Shown: positions 12,553 through 21,891, counted from the first letter of the stretch. The stretch: DNA of 64,000 nt from Paulinella micropora (GCA_019918135.1 WBZZ01003534.1:90001-154000), one strand, 5' to 3'. The notes: a model not told the origin generated them from the letters alone. Made by a program: numbers and translations.

Positions 12553-12939
12553 TAGCGCCTGCACCCCGGCGCTGCAAACCTATGTCCTCGGCCCGGGCGT
12601 CTGCGGCTAATAAAACTCGACCTGCCGTCGTCCTGTGATGATGACGGGCTGCCGGGCAAGTTTTCGATTCTGCGCTGCTTCCGGTCGCCGCGGGGCGAGG
12701 TAGCGTACGGCGTCAAGAGCTTCCCGCTGTGGCTGAGCGCCGCCATGGCTCGGCGGCTCCTGGCCGCGGGCACGACCAGCGCGGACAAGAATCGTTTAGC
12801 AAAATTGTCCGGTTATGTGTTAGAAGATACAGAACCCTCGCAACGTCTGGACGTGCTGTGCCAAGAGTTGGCGCTCTGCGTGGATGCCGCCCTGTCGGGG
12901 CACTACACCCACACCCACTGGAAGCAGCTGCATCTATAG
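12553..12939 (+). CDS. C-terminal part of an unrecognised protein
   Basis: The frame is open from about 12553 to a stop at 12937-12939 and has protein-like composition throughout: KLDLPSSCDDDGLPGKF, then FPLWLSAAMARRLLAAG, then a helical end with DVLCQELALCVDAAL. The only ATG lies at 12745, giving 64 codons, but similar-quality sequence continues upstream, so the true start is earlier, in a lost or spliced part. No domain recognised. Confidence 0.35.
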
Positions 12940-13061
12940 CTGCTAGCCCCGTTGGTCACAAAGTGACTAGGTACAGGCATGGCACCGCCTCTCCTTGTTC
13001 TCACACAGTCGTGCAAAACTTAGCGCCAAATGAACGGGCCGCTCCGGCATTTTTACGCGGG

Positions 13062-13830
13062 CTAAATCCAAATTTTTCCCCCTGGAAGAAAGGCACGCGC
13101 TAAATTTTTCTTTTGTTGCGGGTAGTAGAGGGGAGGGGAGGTACAAGACAAATTCAAAGGAGAGAGGAGGCGGGGGGGGGGGGGGGGCAGGGTGAAGGGG
13201 GCGTTCCCCTCCACTTCCTTTTTTCGCCTCCCGACCGCGTACAAACGCCCCTCGAGCGCTGCGCCGGCCATACTCGAGCGCGCTTGCGTTAGAGAGGCGC
13301 AGCGCGTCCAGGTGTTGTTCTCGGGGTTGTAGCAGAGCGTAATCGCAAGCCGGTCGTGGCCGCCCGGTGCGCCCCTGCCGTACCTCTTAAAGACGTACAG
13401 TCGCGCGTTCCCGGCCGACACAACCGCCTTCTGTCTGCAAGTCCTCGACAACGTCGAGAGCACGATTTCCAGGCGTCGGTCTTCGTGCTCCACGTCCGCC
13501 TCCATCTCCAGCGCGCTCTGGCCGCGTAACCTCTGTAACTCCTGCTTGTGTTGGCCTATCATCTTGTGTACTGGGAACAGCTGCCTGCTGAGGTCGTGCT
13601 CCTGCTCGTAATTGCTGTTTTCTATGCGGAGGCGCAGCGCCTCACTGTCGACGTGCAGATCCTTCACGTCCTGTTCTCGCCTGCTGCTCTGCAAAGCGGC
13701 CTCCGGGCGGCTTGCACAGCTGCTCTACGTTGCGCAGCAGATCCTCGAACAGCTTGATCGTGTGCTGAGCAGTTGCCTCGGAACTTGGCGTTCCTAGCTG
13801 CACCAGCTTTCTTTTCTTGCGGCTTGACAT
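13062..13830 (-). pseudogene. Coiled-coil plus Kelch-repeat gene, broken
   Basis: On the minus strand, an N-terminal helical part (starting MSSRKKRKLVQLG, ATG at 13830) leads into a coiled-coil-like stretch (EALRLRIENSNYEQEHDLSR, HKQELQRLRGQS). It ends with one good Kelch motif: ARLYVFKRYGRG, then CYNPENNTWTRCASLTQARS, then GRLYAVGR. Kelch repeats form beta-propellers and in BTB-Kelch or F-box-Kelch proteins recruit ubiquitin-ligase substrates; this is family knowledge. The sequence then runs into a G-tract and low-complexity end. Only one to two of the usual five to seven blades remain, and the coding signal uses more than one frame, so this is a relic. Confidence 0.55.
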
Positions 13831-14471
13831 CGGCCACTCACTTTTATTGTGTATTCCAGCTTGTCCGTAGCGCCTTTTTTTTCTGCCTGTAGTTGGGGGA
13901 GGGGCGCCCCTGCCCCTCCCTTTTTCATTCCCGAGCTCCGACGAAGGGCAAAAACCCCCGTCTGCTGGCGGTATTACGCGCAATTTTAATAAAAGCTTTG
14001 ACAAAGTCGTTCGCAAAAATCCATTCAATTATTGCCTTTTTCGACCGTATCACATTTGCACTTTCAAAACAGCAGGGAAGGTCAGGGAGAAGTACGCGTG
14101 GCCACGCCGGCCGGGTCAAGGGGTGCAGGGCTGGAGGTTAGGAAGCGAAGGCTTAAAGAAAAAGGAACGGCGGAGCCACGTAGCACAACAGGAAATCGCA
14201 AAGGGTGATACGTTGTGTCTACCAAGCACAACACTGCTGATTAAAACGTCAGTTATCGAGGGGGGAGGGCACCAGGGAGAAGGAAGGGGGGCGCCCTCCC
14301 CCCGTCTAAGAACAGGGAGCGAAAGAGGGGAGGGGTGCCCCCCCCCCCCTCCCAGCTCTCTTTCCTTTCTGTCTTTCTTTTCTTTTTTTGCTATCGCAAA
14401 CCGAAGAGATGTTACTGTTATGAACGGCGTGGGCGAGATCTTCTCCACTCCCCCCCCCCCTCCCCACATAA
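13831..14471. other. Intergenic stretch with C-tracts and a repeated 90-bp module
   Basis: Holds AATAAAAGCTTTGACAAAG (13988-14006), a copy of the block's shared 3'-end motif. It also holds a ~90-bp module (14034-14122) that recurs at 18842-18930, starting with the GACCGTATCAC arm of the palindromic element family. Long C-runs near 14338 and 14452 precede the next gene. No gene of its own is supported; the frames here are low-complexity. Confidence 0.6.
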
Positions 14472-15650
14472 ATGCCCTTCCAGCAGCAGCGAGCGGCGCG
14501 ACGTCGCAAGCAGCAGCGCCGCAAGGCGCGAGAGCGCAAGACAGCAAACGGACACGCGCGGCAGGAGCCCGGCGCCGAGGCGTACAGCCTAAGCCGCATT
14601 AATGACCGTCTGCAGAACGACGTGTTGCAGGGGCGCGACGGGGCCGATGGCAAGGAGTTGATGCGCGTGCGGGCCTTTGTCAATGGCAGCACCTCGTACC
14701 AGGTTACACCGCAGGCGCGGCTAGACGACATCTACCAGGAGCCCGCTCTGTTGGTGCGCGCGCATTTCTTTTACCCAGCAGATCTGGTGCGTCTCGGGTT
14801 AGAAACAAGCGTGGCCGGCTCGGTGCTGGTCCGCACAGTTGTCTACATGTTGTGGGGGCAGGAGCTGAACCCCATGCCTCCGCTCTGGTCGCCCGAGTCG
14901 CGCCATCCACAGCGCATAATGTGGCGGGACGAAATTACCATCCACACCTTGCCGCGCGTGCTGGCGGAGCCATGCCTCTTGCAGATTACGCACCACCCCC
15001 CGCCGCCAGGCGCAGCCCGCTTGCGCGTGTCGCTGCGTGCCATCATAAATTACGGGGAGGCTTTGGACAGCGTGTTGCAACAGACGCCGGACGCCTGGTA
15101 CACAGTCCTGCAGGCCTGGCGAGCTGTGCTGCAGGGTGCTGCCGCGGTGTGCAAGGGTTTGGGGCTGCCCCCTTTGGTGGAGCTACTCACGACCACGGGC
15201 CCGCCACCACCGCCCCGCACACAAATCGTGCTGCTGACCGCGCGGCTGCTACAGCTGCCTCAGCAAGCGGAAGCCGAGGCTCTCGCGCGGGTTGTGCTGA
15301 CGCTGGAAGCTACGGCCGCCGGCGAGCCCGAACCTCCCCCCACTTGTGAGGTAGCGGTAGACATAAAGCGCATGTGCGTCGTGTGCAAGAACAAGGGCTC
15401 ACTTGGAGTGCAAATCCAGACGTGTTGCCTTGACAATGGTCTGTGCAAGCGCCCGCGCTGCCGCGCGATATTTGAGCGTCAGTACTGCCCCGGCAACCCA
15501 GACTTTTGCAACTTGTGCCGTGCGCAAACCGAACAGGTATTCGCGCTGGGCGACATTCGGCTGCGGCCGGGCCCTGCCTGGGGCAAGACAAGGCGCATGC
15601 TGCGGGCCTTTTGCGACCGGGCCGCGCGGTCCCTCTCTGCGCCTGGCTAG
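14472..15650 (+). CDS. Basic protein with C-terminal Cys-rich (zinc-finger-like) domain, 392 aa
   Basis: A complete frame from the ATG at 14472. The first 30 residues are strongly basic (RRRKQQRRKARERK), a likely nuclear or nucleic-acid-binding segment. The middle is helical with no known fold. At about residues 300-350 there are paired cysteines (CVVC, CC, CKRPRC, CNLC), a RING-like or treble-clef-like number and spacing, so metal binding is probable. It lies downstream of a C-tract and converges on the kinase relic at 15655. I do not recognise the family; a virus-type regulatory or E3-like role would be guesswork. Confidence 0.65.
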   Translation: MPFQQQRAARRRKQQRRKARERKTANGHARQEPGAEAYSLSRINDRLQNDVLQGRDGADGKELMRVRAFVNGSTSYQVTPQARLDDIYQEPALLVRAHFFYPADLVRLGLETSVAGSVLVRTVVYMLWGQELNPMPPLWSPESRHPQRIMWRDEITIHTLPRVLAEPCLLQITHHPPPPGAARLRVSLRAIINYGEALDSVLQQTPDAWYTVLQAWRAVLQGAAAVCKGLGLPPLVELLTTTGPPPPPRTQIVLLTARLLQLPQQAEAEALARVVLTLEATAAGEPEPPPTCEVAVDIKRMCVVCKNKGSLGVQIQTCCLDNGLCKRPRCRAIFERQYCPGNPDFCNLCRAQTEQVFALGDIRLRPGPAWGKTRRMLRAFCDRAARSLSAPG

Positions 15651-15654
15651 CCAG

Positions 15655-15960
15655 CCCCCCATTCAGATCCGCATCGCCAATCGTAACCAGTAGCGTTGTC
15701 GACCCTTGGCCTTTGTGCACAAGAAAGTTTAGTGGTTTCAGATCTACTAGTATGGAATCAGTAGCCAAATTACCTTCCCGTATTAAATCAAAGAAGAGTT
15801 TAGCATAAGTGTGAACCGCTTGCCGCGAAGTCCCCAAGAATTGCTGTCTAAGCACCTAGCCCTGCTCCAAGGCGTGCGACCCCCCGCACGCATTCACAAA
15901 TTTACTCTCCAAAGACAACAGGTTCCGAGACAGTTGCAATAAGGACCTGCTTATCATGAG
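15655..15960 (-). pseudogene. Protein-kinase-like catalytic loop fragment
   Basis: The minus strand encodes LVDLKPLNFLV followed about 15 residues later by IGDADLNGG. This matches protein-kinase subdomain VIb (D-x-K-P-x-N) and subdomain VII (the DFG position, here DAD). A helix (RQAVHTYAKLFFDLI) precedes it, as in kinases. Glycine loop, Lys and the C-lobe are absent. The gene at 44420-45948 has the same unusual arrangement (DTKPENF then IDVDCF), so the two are probably paralogues. The fragment is broken and converges on the 14472-15650 gene. Confidence 0.5.
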
Positions 15961-16136
15961 CCAGCATATATCCATTTACAAACAATGAATAGACCTAGTG
16001 TACAAGCAGTTGTTCCAAGACGCGAGCCGGCTCGCGAAATATTAGGGAAGAGTCTCTGCTCTTGAAAGGCAGGAACACGACGCTTCATGACGGACTCCGT
16101 CATTAAAAACGCACTCGAAAGACAAGTCCGGATTCT
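15961..16136. other. Short intergenic region with two small palindromes
   Basis: Contains GCGAGCCGGCTCGC (about 16022) and TGACGGACTCCGTCA (about 16088), both perfect short inverted repeats. These belong with the numerous hairpins of the GC-rich block. No gene supported. Confidence 0.45.
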
Positions 16137-17073
16137 TTATTTACGAAGCGGCCGGCCCCCCAAGACAGCATTTAGAAACTCTGCCACGGTTGGTTCCCAC
16201 TCCGTCTGGCACGCTGTGCAGAACAAATCAAGTTTGTCGTGACGACCCCGCAGATCTGTGTGGGGCAGTTTGCTAAGCACGAGCAGATCGCAATGTATGG
16301 CGTACTCGTTCGCTATTAGCTCACGTGGCGGGATCTGCAGCAGCCTGCCCGTGCTTAATCTCCTGAAAGTCAAAGTTCTGCCAGGAGCCCAGTTGGCAGC
16401 GCAACAAAGACCAGCCGGAGCAGCAGTGAAGCCTCTTTTTCCCATTTACAAATTCTGTAATTTCACCTAGGCTATAGTCAAGCTGTCTGAAGCAGGTGAG
16501 ACACCTAAAGGACGCGCCCCTCCCTGGCGACAGGCTGATCCAAATCAGTTCGGATGCAAAGCGTCTAGGCATGATGTTCGCGTCGGGTAGGGTATAAGTG
16601 TACAGAAAACTTTTAACTTCATCCAGGATATGAGGCCCAGGCGGCAGTTCCAATGGAATTTCTTCCAGCTTGCGTTTCTTGCTGGGGCACGGCGCGTCTG
16701 CTACGAGATTGCGCTGCTGCACACTTTCCTTAAAAGAGAGCTTTCTTTTTTGATTTGAAAAGAGATTTCCTGTACTATCGAGGGGGTGCGCAGAAAAAGA
16801 AAAGGAGGCGGGCAAAAAAATAATTTTTTTCCTCTTTTCATATTTCCGCAGTTCTTGCGCACTTTCTCGTTTCTTGAATGAAATTTGGCGACAAATCTTC
16901 GGTGTGTGTTTTCCCGGAAAAACTACCTGCCCCCTTTTCTTAGAACGCGGGGCCGGCAGGTCAGTGACGTGTTGCCAGACCTTGCGGTGCTCGTCGTAGC
17001 GCTCTACGCTTGCGAGCGCTTTACCTTTGCAGCTGGAGCCCCCCAGCACATACAAAGCCATGAGGAGCGCCAC
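16137..17073 (-). pseudogene. Kelch motif fused to a zinc-ribbon-like protein; copy 1 of a duplicated gene
   Basis: Near the start lies a textbook Kelch blade: ALYVLGGSSCKGKALASVE, then RYDEHRKVWQHVTDLPAPRS. A Lys-rich linker follows, then FRCLTCFRQLDYSLGEITEF, a CxxC segment with a downstream Cys pair (HCCSG), and further on LFCTACQTEWEPTV, another CxxC. The same order (RCLICFRQLDYSLGEISDF, then CxxC segments) occurs at 50834-51650 without the Kelch part, so copy 1 may be a chimera. Two overlapping frames carry the signal. The zinc ribbon is inferred from Cys spacing only. Confidence 0.55.
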
Positions 17074-17082
17074 TAGTTTGTT

Positions 17083-17478
17083 TTACACGGCCGCCCGCAG
17101 GTGATACTCTGCCTCGGGCAACACATAACAAAAACGGAAGCGGTCCCTGTAGCAGAGCCCCTGGACGAACAAAACGCAACAGAAGCCTAAGCCGCCCGAG
17201 CGCAGCCAGGCCGGCCAGTTCGCCGGCGCCAGGTAAAAGATAGTGCCTAGAAGCAAGTACAAGGGCCAATGATGCAGATGGCACCAAAAAAAGCCAGTCT
17301 CGTCGCCGGCTTTAGCCGCGCCCGGCCGCGCAAACAGCCAGGCGCTACCCGCGGCGCGCCGCCTGGCTGCCCTGCACAGCCGGGCGCGCAGACTGCACGG
17401 TTTATAGCGTTTGCGGTCCAGCCCCGGCAGCAGCACAAAAAAAAAACCACCAGCACACTGCAACATAGACGCCAACAC
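17083..17478 (-). CDS. Small multi-pass membrane protein, 131 codons
   Basis: Three hydrophobic stretches are visible: MLQCAGGFFFVLLPGL near the N-terminus, WPLYLLLGTIFYLAP in the middle and GLGFCCVLFVQGLCY near the end, separated by Arg/Ala-rich loops. It closes with YVLPEAEYHLRAAV. It starts just upstream of the 16-17 kb gene on the same strand. The overlapping alternative frame 17247-17510 is also hydrophobic, so the first 40 residues are uncertain. No family recognised. Membrane location is inferred from hydropathy by eye. Confidence 0.45.
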   Translation of the reverse strand: MLASMLQCAGGFFFVLLPGLDRKRYKPCSLRARLCRAARRRAAGSAWLFARPGAAKAGDETGFFWCHLHHWPLYLLLGTIFYLAPANWPAWLRSGGLGFCCVLFVQGLCYRDRFRFCYVLPEAEYHLRAAV

Positions 17479-17510
17479 AGAAGGCCAGCGTCTGGAACGA
17501 GGCCGGCCAC

Positions 17511-17950
17511 ACCTCGTCAGTGACCGGGGCGAGCGAGGGGGGGAGAGGGCAGGGTAGTCTCATGTTTGCTTGTAAAAGACAACAAGAGCAAGCGAGCAGT
17601 GCATTGGGGTTTGGCCAAGGGAGGAGGGAAGGTGTCTAGGGGGGGGGGGGGGGGGGGAGGGGGAAGGGGAGTAGTAGAAAGAAGCGACGGCCCTGGGATG
17701 CTCAGCCAGAGCCTCGGCGCCAAGGACTTTGGCGGGCTCTGGCTGAGCGCGCCCGTGGCTAGCAAGCAGCGAGGTGCGACGCGTGCTGGCCAACTACATC
17801 GTACTTCTGTTCAACTACCTCTAAGCGGCCGCGCGCAGGGGCTCCGCGCAGCCCGGGCGGAGGCGTTCCTGTCGGCCCCCGGGCTTGACACTTTTTCTTT
17901 TGTCGGCTTCGTGCTATGGCCGGAATACCAATATAGCTAGTTTTTGCTTA
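17511..17950. other. G-tract and relic coding on the plus strand
   Basis: A run of about 18 G at 17641 opens this stretch. From about 17690 the plus strand has protein-like sequence (LGAKDFGGLWLSAPVASKQ), which resembles the FPLWLSAAMARR segment of the 12553-12939 frame, so it may be a second relic of that gene. Too short and interrupted to call a gene. Confidence 0.3.
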
Positions 17951-17989
17951 GTAAGTACCTAGCATAGTGTGGGTCACACTAGCAAAGAC

Positions 17990-18026
<37 letters not shown>

Positions 18027-18091
18027 AGGGAGGGGGGGGGGGGAGATGTTCTCTCTGTCTTTTTCCCCTGTTTCTTTCTTTTTCTCTCTAG
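17951..18091 (+). other. Candidate intron or splice signals
   Basis: GTAAGTACCT at 17951 is a strong 5' splice-site match. The stretch ends in a long pyrimidine tract and TTTTCTCTCTAG at 18080-18091. Between them lies a (GA)n run (17990-18020) and a G-tract. The 18110 gene opens 19 bases later. Whether an upstream exon exists is not settled. Confidence 0.35.
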
Positions 18092-18109
18092 GAGAAGCAA
18101 AAGTCGTTC

Positions 18110-18751
18110 ATGCAAAAGTGTGGCTTTCGCACCTTTGCGCTGTCCACGCCGGGGGGGGGGGGGGGGCACATACGCGCCGGCGGCAAAATCTGCCGCGTGA
18201 GTTACCTGTGGCCACAGTCGGACCAGCGAGTCGTCGGCTTTTATCAACGCTACTACCAAAGCCCCAAGGGGCTGCACGACTCCTGCTTAGTGTTGTACCC
18301 CGCCAGCCGCCAGCTGTGGCGACGACGTCTCGTGCGCGAGCTCGTGAATCGCCCAGGGGGGCACCTCGTGCTGTATAACATGAGTGCAGAACCGCTATCA
18401 GCAGCTGTTTGGTTAAGTTGGTTAGCAGAAGCTGGAGTCCCGGCTGCTAAACTGTCTTCCTTCTGCCGTACTTTGGAAATGGTAAACGGGCCTACCCACA
18501 CTTATTGGGACCTAAGCGGGCCTGTCGAGAGGCTTCCGGCGGCTGCATCGCATACCACCAATGCAGGGACCGATCAGGCTCAGCGAAATAATGCTGACAT
18601 TACCAATGCTGACATTACTCAGCCTCCGCAAGCCAATGATAACGTTGCTCAGCCTCCGCAAGCCAATGCAGAACCCAATGCCGACGAAGATGGACTTCCT
18701 GCTAACAGCCCAACTCTCGTACGCCAAAATGCTCTTTATCGTAACTCATAA
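18110..18751 (+). CDS. Unrecognised 213-aa protein with an Asn/Gln/Pro repeat tail
   Basis: ATG at 18110. The N-terminal two thirds is globular and aromatic-rich (VSYLWPQSDQRVVGFYQRYY, LAEAGVPAAKLSSFC, YWDLSGPV). The last 60 residues contain short direct repeats (NADITNADIT, QPPQANDNVAQPPQANA). A G-run near 18152 encodes five glycines and may be unreliable in length. ATTAAA lies just after the stop (about 18766), followed by GTCGTCAAATTTCTGG, which resembles the block's 3'-end motif, and a palindrome at 18794-18860. Function unknown. Confidence 0.6.
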   Translation: MQKCGFRTFALSTPGGGGGHIRAGGKICRVSYLWPQSDQRVVGFYQRYYQSPKGLHDSCLVLYPASRQLWRRRLVRELVNRPGGHLVLYNMSAEPLSAAVWLSWLAEAGVPAAKLSSFCRTLEMVNGPTHTYWDLSGPVERLPAAASHTTNAGTDQAQRNNADITNADITQPPQANDNVAQPPQANAEPNADEDGLPANSPTLVRQNALYRNS

Positions 18752-18793
18752 GAAGCAAGTTTTTATTAAAGAAGTCGTCAAATTTCTGGGTGT

Positions 18794-18860
18794 GTGATAT
18801 GGCTGAAAAGGCAATGCCCCCCGGAAACCCCGGGGGCATTGCATTTTTCGACCGTATCAC
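18794..18860. repeat. Palindromic element, GTGATATGGC family
   Basis: The left arm GTGATATGGCTGAAAAGGCA continues to CCCCCGG. The right arm CCGGGGGCATTGC... ends in CGACCGTATCAC. The two arms pair over about 30 bases with few mismatches and a 3-4 base loop. It sits about 40 bp after a gene's stop, as a 3'-end hairpin would. Related arms occur at 14034, 25981-26046 and 36090-36153. Confidence 0.75.
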
Positions 18861-18930
18861 ATTTGCGCTTTCAAAACAGCAGGGAAGTTCAGGGAAAAGT
18901 ACACGTGACCGCGCCGCCCGGGTCAAGGGG
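18842..18930 (+). repeat. Dispersed ~90-bp repeat, second copy at 14034-14122
   Basis: After the arm GACCGTATCAC, both copies continue with ATTTGC(A/G)CTTTCAAAAC, then AGCAGGGAAG, and reach CCGGGTCAAGGGG with only scattered differences. Neither copy codes. The repeat is attached to the right arm of the palindromic element. Confidence 0.7.
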
Positions 18931-19014
18931 GGGGGGGGGAAATAGTCGGAACACTCCGCACCATTTTTTTGCGGTGCCAGGATTCCTCTTTTTGCACATA
19001 GGTTTGTAAAGAGC

Positions 19015-19761
19015 GTGATATGGCTAACAAAGGCCAAAGCCAGCCAATTTTCTTTTCACGGGTCGGGGTGCCCGCTTTTGACGCGGCCGAGCCATGGCAC
19101 AGAGGCAGCACCACGAAAACGACGAGAGCAAGATAAGAGCGGGGCTACCGCCCCCCTGCGCCGGGCTCGGCGTGCCCTGCTTTGCCCTATCCAACGCACA
19201 GCGGCGACGCGAGTTGTTGGCTACACTTTACTGCCACTGCCTCTGCTAGAGGAAACGCGGCAGGACTTGCTCACACAAGCCCGTGCGCGGGAGCCCGGGG
19301 GGCAGCACGACCTGTGGCAACTCTGGTGCCTGTTTAGTAACAACCTGCACGGGACTCGCAGCTTGTGCAAAAAGCGAAAGGGTATATACTACTGGCGCCA
19401 AGATGCGGTAAATGCGCTAGTGCGTCTTTTGTGCCAGCTAGACGTACCTGCCAACAGCTACGCACAGCACAAAAGCCAAGCGGTCCAGTGGGAGTTTCTG
19501 CGGCGTGCGTACCTGGGGGCGAACCCGGCAGACCTGCCGCTTGCACGCGCAACACTCAACGAGGGCTTCCAGGAGGCGGCGACCATGTGTTACCATAAAC
19601 TGGTGGCGCGCCAGTCCGTCCGGGTCGCCGATGCCCTGCGTCTTTTGTACGCGCGGCGAGGTGATTTATTATGGGCTCGGGTGCAATCCCAGCAGTGCTC
19701 GCAGCTACTGCCTTTGTTCTTGGACGCGCTCATCCTGGGACATGGCAGTGAGTTCTACTGA
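19015..19761 (+). CDS. Unrecognised helical protein
   Basis: Open for 248 codons. The N-terminal 60 codons are Arg-rich and may not be translated in this frame: an ATG with a better context at 19093 opens a different, also protein-like frame, so the beginning is unsure. From LPLLEETRQDLLTQARARE onward the sequence is convincingly coding: DLWQLWCLFSNNLHG, YYWRQDAVNALVRLLCQLDV, VADALRLLYARRGDLLWARV. It is alpha-helical with no known motif. Its end overlaps the start of the next gene by 20 bases. Confidence 0.5.
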   Translation: MIWLTKAKASQFSFHGSGCPLLTRPSHGTEAAPRKRREQDKSGATAPLRRARRALLCPIQRTAATRVVGYTLLPLPLLEETRQDLLTQARAREPGGQHDLWQLWCLFSNNLHGTRSLCKKRKGIYYWRQDAVNALVRLLCQLDVPANSYAQHKSQAVQWEFLRRAYLGANPADLPLARATLNEGFQEAATMCYHKLVARQSVRVADALRLLYARRGDLLWARVQSQQCSQLLPLFLDALILGHGSEFY

Positions 19762-20065
19762 CGCGCGCGATGACCGTGCGCTGGAGGCTCTGGCCGAACG
19801 GCACGCACACCTGCAGCTCGGCGCCAAACCCTACGCGTACTTAAGCTGTGTGTTGGAGCGCCGGGGTTACGCGCTGAGGGGTGTGTGTTCGGAGCCGCAC
19901 GTGGGCCCGGGGGACTATCAGATTCTTTGGTTAGACCTCAACGACGGTTACACGCGCTGGTTCAGCCAGGAGCTCGCGCCCTGGGCCGAGTCGCACCTAG
20001 GGTGGCCGACCTGTGTGTCGGACTTGATTGGTCAATATTGGGGCCCTGCTGGCATGGGGTGTTGA
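19742..20065 (+). CDS. Unrecognised 107-aa protein, overlapping the upstream gene
   Basis: The ATG at 19742 lies inside the last codons of the preceding gene (20-base overlap). The protein begins MAVSSTDARDDRALEALAER and includes YAYLSCVLERRGYALRG and QILWLDLNDGYTRWFSQEL. This reads like a compact alpha/beta domain but matches no family I know. The shared 3'-end motif follows at 20244-20293. The overlap fits virus-like gene packing. Confidence 0.55.
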   Translation: MAVSSTDARDDRALEALAERHAHLQLGAKPYAYLSCVLERRGYALRGVCSEPHVGPGDYQILWLDLNDGYTRWFSQELAPWAESHLGWPTCVSDLIGQYWGPAGMGC

Positions 20066-20243
20066 ACTTATTTCCACGCCCCGTCGGAAGAAGCGATTTT
20101 TTTATTTCTGCACAATCAATCGTGTTTCAGCAACTTCCTTCGTGCAGCAGCGTTTGCAGGCGGGAAGTCATTCAGAACCCCCGCCAGCCCCCAGTCGCAA
20201 ATTTTGTCTTGTGTCTCCCCTTCCCCTCCCCTGAGTCCAGAAT

Positions 20244-20293
20244 GTACAAAAAAAATTAATAAGAAATCTTTGACAAAAGCTTTGATCTTGGCA
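20244..20293 (+). terminator. Shared 3'-end motif, copy A
   Basis: GTACAAAAAAAATTAATAAG, then TTTGACAAAAGCTTTGATC and TTGGCA. It lies 180 bases after the stop of the 19742-20065 gene on the same strand. It resembles the motifs at 20655, 27158, 35297 and 40084. Proposed role: poly(A) signal plus downstream element. Confidence 0.5.
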
Positions 20294-20506
20294 TCTCTCT
20301 CCCCCGCCTTTTGTCAGCTAGTGGTCGACCCCGGCGCCGAGCACTTTCCGGGGCTGTCGCGCGGCTCGCTGCAACGACTGGCAGCGCTGCTGTTGCCAGG
20401 CGGGACTAGACCTCCCTGGCTGGATCTGGTGGCGGCTAGTAACCGTACGCATGGAAACCTGCTGGCGACCGTCGGTGCTGGGGTTCTTGATTGGGGACTC
20501 GGCTAG
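20290..20506 (+). CDS. C-terminal fragment of an unrecognised protein
   Basis: The open frame ends at 20504-20506 with protein-like sequence: FCQLVVDPGAEHFPGLSRGS, LQRLAALLLPGGTRPPWLDL, NLLATVGAGVLDWG. No ATG start fits; the frame runs back into the 3'-end motif of the previous gene. It may be a relic or a terminal exon. A further 3'-end motif follows at 20655. Confidence 0.35.
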
Positions 20507-20654
20507 GCAAACTACCTGGCCCGGTGAGGAGTCCCCGACCTTGCCCCCAACCTTTCTGTCCATTTTTTCTCTTCGCGGAGCCGATAGGTTGGAACTAGGA
20601 GAGGGAGAGGGGGGCGGGCGAGGAAAGGGGAGGGCAGGGGCGCGCTTTGCCGGT

Positions 20655-20716
20655 GTACAAAAATAAAGAAATCCTGGCAAAGTTTTTAATCTTGGCACTG
20701 AGAACTAGGAGAGGGG
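20655..20716 (+). terminator. Shared 3'-end motif, copy B
   Basis: GTACAAAAATAAAGAAATCC, then GGCAAAGTTTTTAATCTTGG and CACTGAGAACTAGGAGAG. It follows the 20290-20506 fragment by 150 bases. A weaker copy (GTTAAAGCTCGACAAATTC) lies at 20825-20858. Confidence 0.5.
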
Positions 20717-21120
20717 GGGGGGCGGAAGGAGGCAGGGAGGGGGCAAGCACGATATACCTATGCATTTTCCTTCCTGTCAGGAAGTGGGAGGAGGGAGCGC
20801 GCCAAAAAGTTCTACAATCTTTTTGTTAAAGCTCGACAAATTCTTACACCCTTGGGGACGGGGGAAGACAGCTTGATCCTCCCCGGCCCCTTCCTCTCTT
20901 GGTTGTCAGTGCCGATTATTACAACCTTGTCAAGTATTTCTTTTATTAATTTTTTTACACCGGCGAAGCGCGCCCCTGCCCTCCCTCTCCCGCTCCTAAT
21001 TTTTAGACAGTGGACTAAGACACACCGCCCCCTTCTTCTTCCTCCTTCCCTCCCCTTTCTACCCCCCCCCCCCTCCCCGTCTGTTCCCTTTGTTGTTGGG
21101 CAAAAAAAATTCTTTGCCTT
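20717..21120. other. Low-complexity intergenic DNA
   Basis: Purine-rich and pyrimidine-rich tracts with G-runs (20711) and C-runs (21060). Reading frames here are low-complexity. Nothing else is seen apart from the weak 3'-end motif at 20825. Confidence 0.6.
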
Positions 21121-21505
21121 TTTTCATATTTTCCTGACCTTGCGCACGATGATGGCCGAGCCATTGCACGGACGGGATTCCGTCTTGGTAGTGAGGCTCT
21201 TGTCCTCCTAGCACATTGACCACCGCCCATCCATCCGCCACAGGGTCGTGCTGGAGCACGGTGCTCCGCTCCTAGTTCACAGTGCCCCCTAAATGTAAGA
21301 CCGCCGAGCTGTAATTTAAGCGTATTCTTTTTCGTACACTCTTGGCGCCCCTACCCCTCCCCCTTCTTTCTCGCTCCCGCACAGTGGACAAGCCATGGCA
21401 CGGACAGGACGCCGTCGTGATGGTGAGGCTTTTGTCCTCCTAGCACATTGCCCACCGCACACCTATCCGCCGCAGGGTCGTGCTCGAGCACGGTGCGCAA
21501 GATCT
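21120..21505 (-). pseudogene. Two tandem copies of a Kelch-like segment
   Basis: A ~115-bp segment occurs twice (about 21148-21265 and 21388-21505). On the minus strand the copies read LQHDPVADGWAVVNVLGGQE and LEHDPAADRCAVGNVLGGQK, both followed by a His/Asp-Gly segment. The spacing H/Y-D-P-x-x-D-x-W and the aligned LGG resemble a Kelch blade. The two copies differ, so the duplication is not very recent. They are isolated and broken. Confidence 0.4.
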
Positions 21506-21509
21506 GCGG

Positions 21510-21890
21510 AAATATGAAAATATGAAAAATGGAAAAGAAAGTTTTCTTCGGAACGCGTTTGCACGCGCTCTGAGGAGGGACGGGGGGGGATAAGGGAAAC
21601 AGAGGGACGAGAGGGAGAGCGGGGAGGGGGGGGGGGCACACCCCGCCCCTCCCTGTACACGTTCTCAGTGCCGAGATCAAATTTTTTTCTTTCAGTTGTT
21701 TTTTCTCGCGTGGTTTTTTCTTGTACACCGGCGAAGCGCGGCCTTTTCCCTCGCTGCTTCTTCTCAGACGAGCGCACGAGGGGGGGAAGGGAGGAGTGTG
21801 CTGCTCGTTCTCAGGCAGGTGCATAGGTGGGGGGCACAAAAATCCTTCTCCGCCCCTCTCTCTCTCCTAGTAGTTCTCTGATGCGAGTTG
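21510..21890. other. Low-complexity intergenic DNA with an acceptor-like tract
   Basis: G-runs near 21625 and purine-rich tracts. The sequence TCTCTCTCCTAG near 21860 looks like a 3' splice site shortly before the glycoprotein-like frame. No gene supported. Confidence 0.4.
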
Positions 21891-21891
21891 A

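Noticed and set aside
14116-14731. Minus-strand frames of 141-143 codons opposite the 14472 gene
   Set aside because: Antisense shadows and C-tract low complexity.
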